Part shown: one piece after another, positions 40,731 through 41,760 of the stretch
Numbering within the stretch: position 1 is the stretch's first letter
How the letters are laid out: every line of letters starts with the position of its first letter
From: JAWXUE01 sp044432925
Lineage (GTDB): Bacteria; Bacillota_I; Bacilli_A; Acholeplasmatales; Anaeroplasmataceae
Reading direction: 5' to 3'
Assembly (NCBI GenBank): GCA_044432925.1
Contig: JAWXUE010000011.1
Location: 1-41,760, forward strand
DNA length: 41,760 nt
Position numbers and translations under genes: made by a program
Notes under the pieces: generated by a model
Told to the model about the DNA's origin: nothing
Seen by the model: the letters and a program-made list of their open reading frames with translations, nothing else
Database searches by the model: none

Positions 40731-41422
40731 TTTTCTTCTAATTCTTTTTTCTTTTTCATTTTATCTTCATAATAGTGAGGAGGCTCGTCTACTCCTAATA
40801 ATGGAGTGAATACAAATAGATATCCTCCTATGAAGTTTCCTAATAAGTTTATTAGTATGTATATTAATCCGGTAACACTCCATAATTCTCCTGAGTATAC
40901 TAAGTAGAAGCTATTTGCTACTACATGATCAAATCCACATATAATAAATACTGATATTAGTATTACAATATATAATACATTGTTTTTCCATTTTTCTGCT
41001 TTACATATACAAGCTATTATTAATCCACAGAATACTGACATTATAAATACGCTTAGTAATCCATCTTCAACTTTATGATGTGCTATGTATTCTATTGTTG
41101 AAGCGAATGTTCCATCAGATATTCTTGTGTGATAAACTATCACAGCAACTGATGCTGCTCCAATAAAGTTTGCTGCTACAACAATTAAACAATTTCTTAG
41201 GTAATGTAAGTTTGCATTTAATCTGTGATCTTCTTTTCCTAAAGGAGCGTATTTAGGTACGTAACTTGTAAATAGTTTGAAATCAAACTCTATTACTAAT
41301 AGTATTCCTATACTAAATAACGCAGGACCAACTATTCCTTGGTCAAATGTTAATACGTAAGCAATTGCACCAAAAGCGATGCTCATTCCAGCTAATATAC
41401 TTTTTATTATTAATTTTCTCAT
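40700..41422 (-). CDS. Formate/nitrite transporter (FNT) family protein
   Basis: 240 residues with six hydrophobic segments. ICGFDHVVANSFYL in helix 5 carries the conserved central His of FNT channels, and INLLGNFIGGYLF is the second family signature. The C-terminal tail is highly charged and probably coiled. FNT proteins are pentameric channels for formate, nitrite or hydrosulfide. Formate would fit with fhs in the window, but the ion cannot be read from sequence. GAGGTG precedes the ATG. Confidence 0.85.
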   Translation of the reverse strand: MRKLIIKSILAGMSIAFGAIAYVLTFDQGIVGPALFSIGILLVIEFDFKLFTSYVPKYAPLGKEDHRLNANLHYLRNCLIVVAANFIGAASVAVIVYHTRISDGTFASTIEYIAHHKVEDGLLSVFIMSVFCGLIIACICKAEKWKNNVLYIVILISVFIICGFDHVVANSFYLVYSGELWSVTGLIYILINLLGNFIGGYLFVFTPLLGVDEPPHYYEDKMKKKKELEEKEKALEQTNR

Positions 41423-41443
41423 AATTACACCTCATCTTTTTTT

Positions 41444-41469
41444 ATTATATCACAAAATATTATTTTGTG
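41444..41469 (-). promoter_or_regulatory. Promoter and palindromic operator of the FNT gene
   Basis: On the minus strand an extended -10, TGATATAAT (complement of 41444-41452), is immediately preceded by CACAAAATA and TATTTTGTG arms (41451-41459 and 41461-41469) around one central base. A 19-base perfect palindrome in the -35/-10 spacer is a typical repressor site; the regulator is unknown. Confidence 0.55.
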
Positions 41470-41586
41470 TTTAATATACTTACTTTTTCACAATTTTTTT
41501 ATTTATGTAAAAGAAGAAGATTAATTTAAGATTATGTTTTTATCGCTTTTTTCGAAAATTAATAAAATACATTATAGGAATTTTAA

Positions 41587-41760
41587 ATGAAAAAATTATT
41601 TATATTTACTTTAATGGTTATCGGGTATATTTCTATCGTTTCCACAAGCATCTCCCCCGTTTCCTTTATTGATGATATTTTAAATGAAGATATTTATAAC
41701 TCGGATTCTTATAATGCTGCTAGTAATGGGGTACCTCAGGCTAGTGATTATGGGTTTACT
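41587..41760 (+). CDS. Secreted protein, N-terminal part
   Basis: The frame is open to the window end, 58 codons. The N-terminus MKKLFIFTLMVIGYISIV is a signal peptide with a Lys pair and hydrophobic core, followed by an Asp/Asn/Ser-rich start of the mature chain. There is no lipobox Cys. Codons TCC (three), CCC, TCG and GGG (three) are rare in the rest of the window, so it may have a different origin. AGGAA lies upstream. Not recognised. Confidence 0.6.
   Translation, partial: MKKLFIFTLMVIGYISIVSTSISPVSFIDDILNEDIYNSDSYNAASNGVPQASDYGFT

Noticed and set aside
41470..41586. Promoter of the terminal secreted-protein gene
   Set aside because: Several AT-rich -10-like strings occur, but none has a supported -35 or TGn extension.

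Overview
The window is AT-rich and gene-dense and reads as chromosome from a Bacilli or Mollicutes-related lineage (Erysipelotrichia, RF39, Izemoplasma or Acholeplasma type). Strong AGGAGG-type ribosome binding sites, a zinc-type S14, the rplQ/ecfA1-ecfA2-ecfT-truA linkage, a tmk-holB-ricT-rsmI-metG block, a CcpA-type cre site and a ROK regulator all point to Firmicutes-like ancestry. TGA is used as a stop (ecfT, holB, yceD-like gene), so this is not a UGA=Trp mycoplasma. The exact taxon is inference.

Layout. (1) 1-11845: the end of the S10 operon and all of the spc and alpha operons, from partial rplB to rplQ, in canonical order with secY, adk, map, infA and rpoA, closed by a strong terminator. 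(2) 11859-16547: a sugar or polyol module set between rplQ and ecfA1. A ROK repressor is divergent from a zinc dehydrogenase, a GntP-family permease and a fructokinase-like kinase; the shared intergenic region has back-to-back promoters, an operator-like palindrome and a consensus cre. (3) 16587-26710: the energising module of the ECF vitamin transporter (ecfA1, ecfA2, ecfT), truA, then tmk, holB, ricT, a tRNA methylase, a small unknown gene, rsmI, a thioredoxin-like gene and metG. (4) 26712-30640: a YitT membrane protein and two tandem membrane-anchored repeat proteins. The larger carries about fifteen 24-residue repeats, an acidic stretch, an unnamed basic domain and a C-terminal segment resembling the end of ribosomal protein L15. 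This is the most novel item. (5) 30642-34358: an acidic orphan protein, then fhs-purB for one-carbon and purine metabolism. (6) 34350-36366: a preQ1-I riboswitch whose pseudoknot contains the Shine-Dalgarno sequence of queT, followed by a Nudix hydrolase and a NAT_N/GNAT_C-type protein. (7) 36357-38990, minus strand: two tandem radical SAM paralogues with a CX4CX2C motif, translationally coupled to tmcAL. (8) 38998-40730: a DUF177 protein, rpmF and rsmH. (9) 40700 to the end: a formate/nitrite-family transporter on the minus strand with a palindrome in its promoter, and the first 58 codons of a secreted protein with deviating codon use.

How parts fit. QueT is an S component that should dock on the EcfA1-EcfA2-EcfT module encoded 15 kb upstream, so the window holds a complete deazaguanine importer in two pieces. 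The radical SAM pair nearby resembles the RaSEA type of C-N lyase that acts on deazaguanine tRNA bases, which suggests, but does not prove, queuine salvage (QueL-like). No mobile element, CRISPR array, tRNA or rRNA gene was found, and no gene-free stretch exceeds 300 bases.
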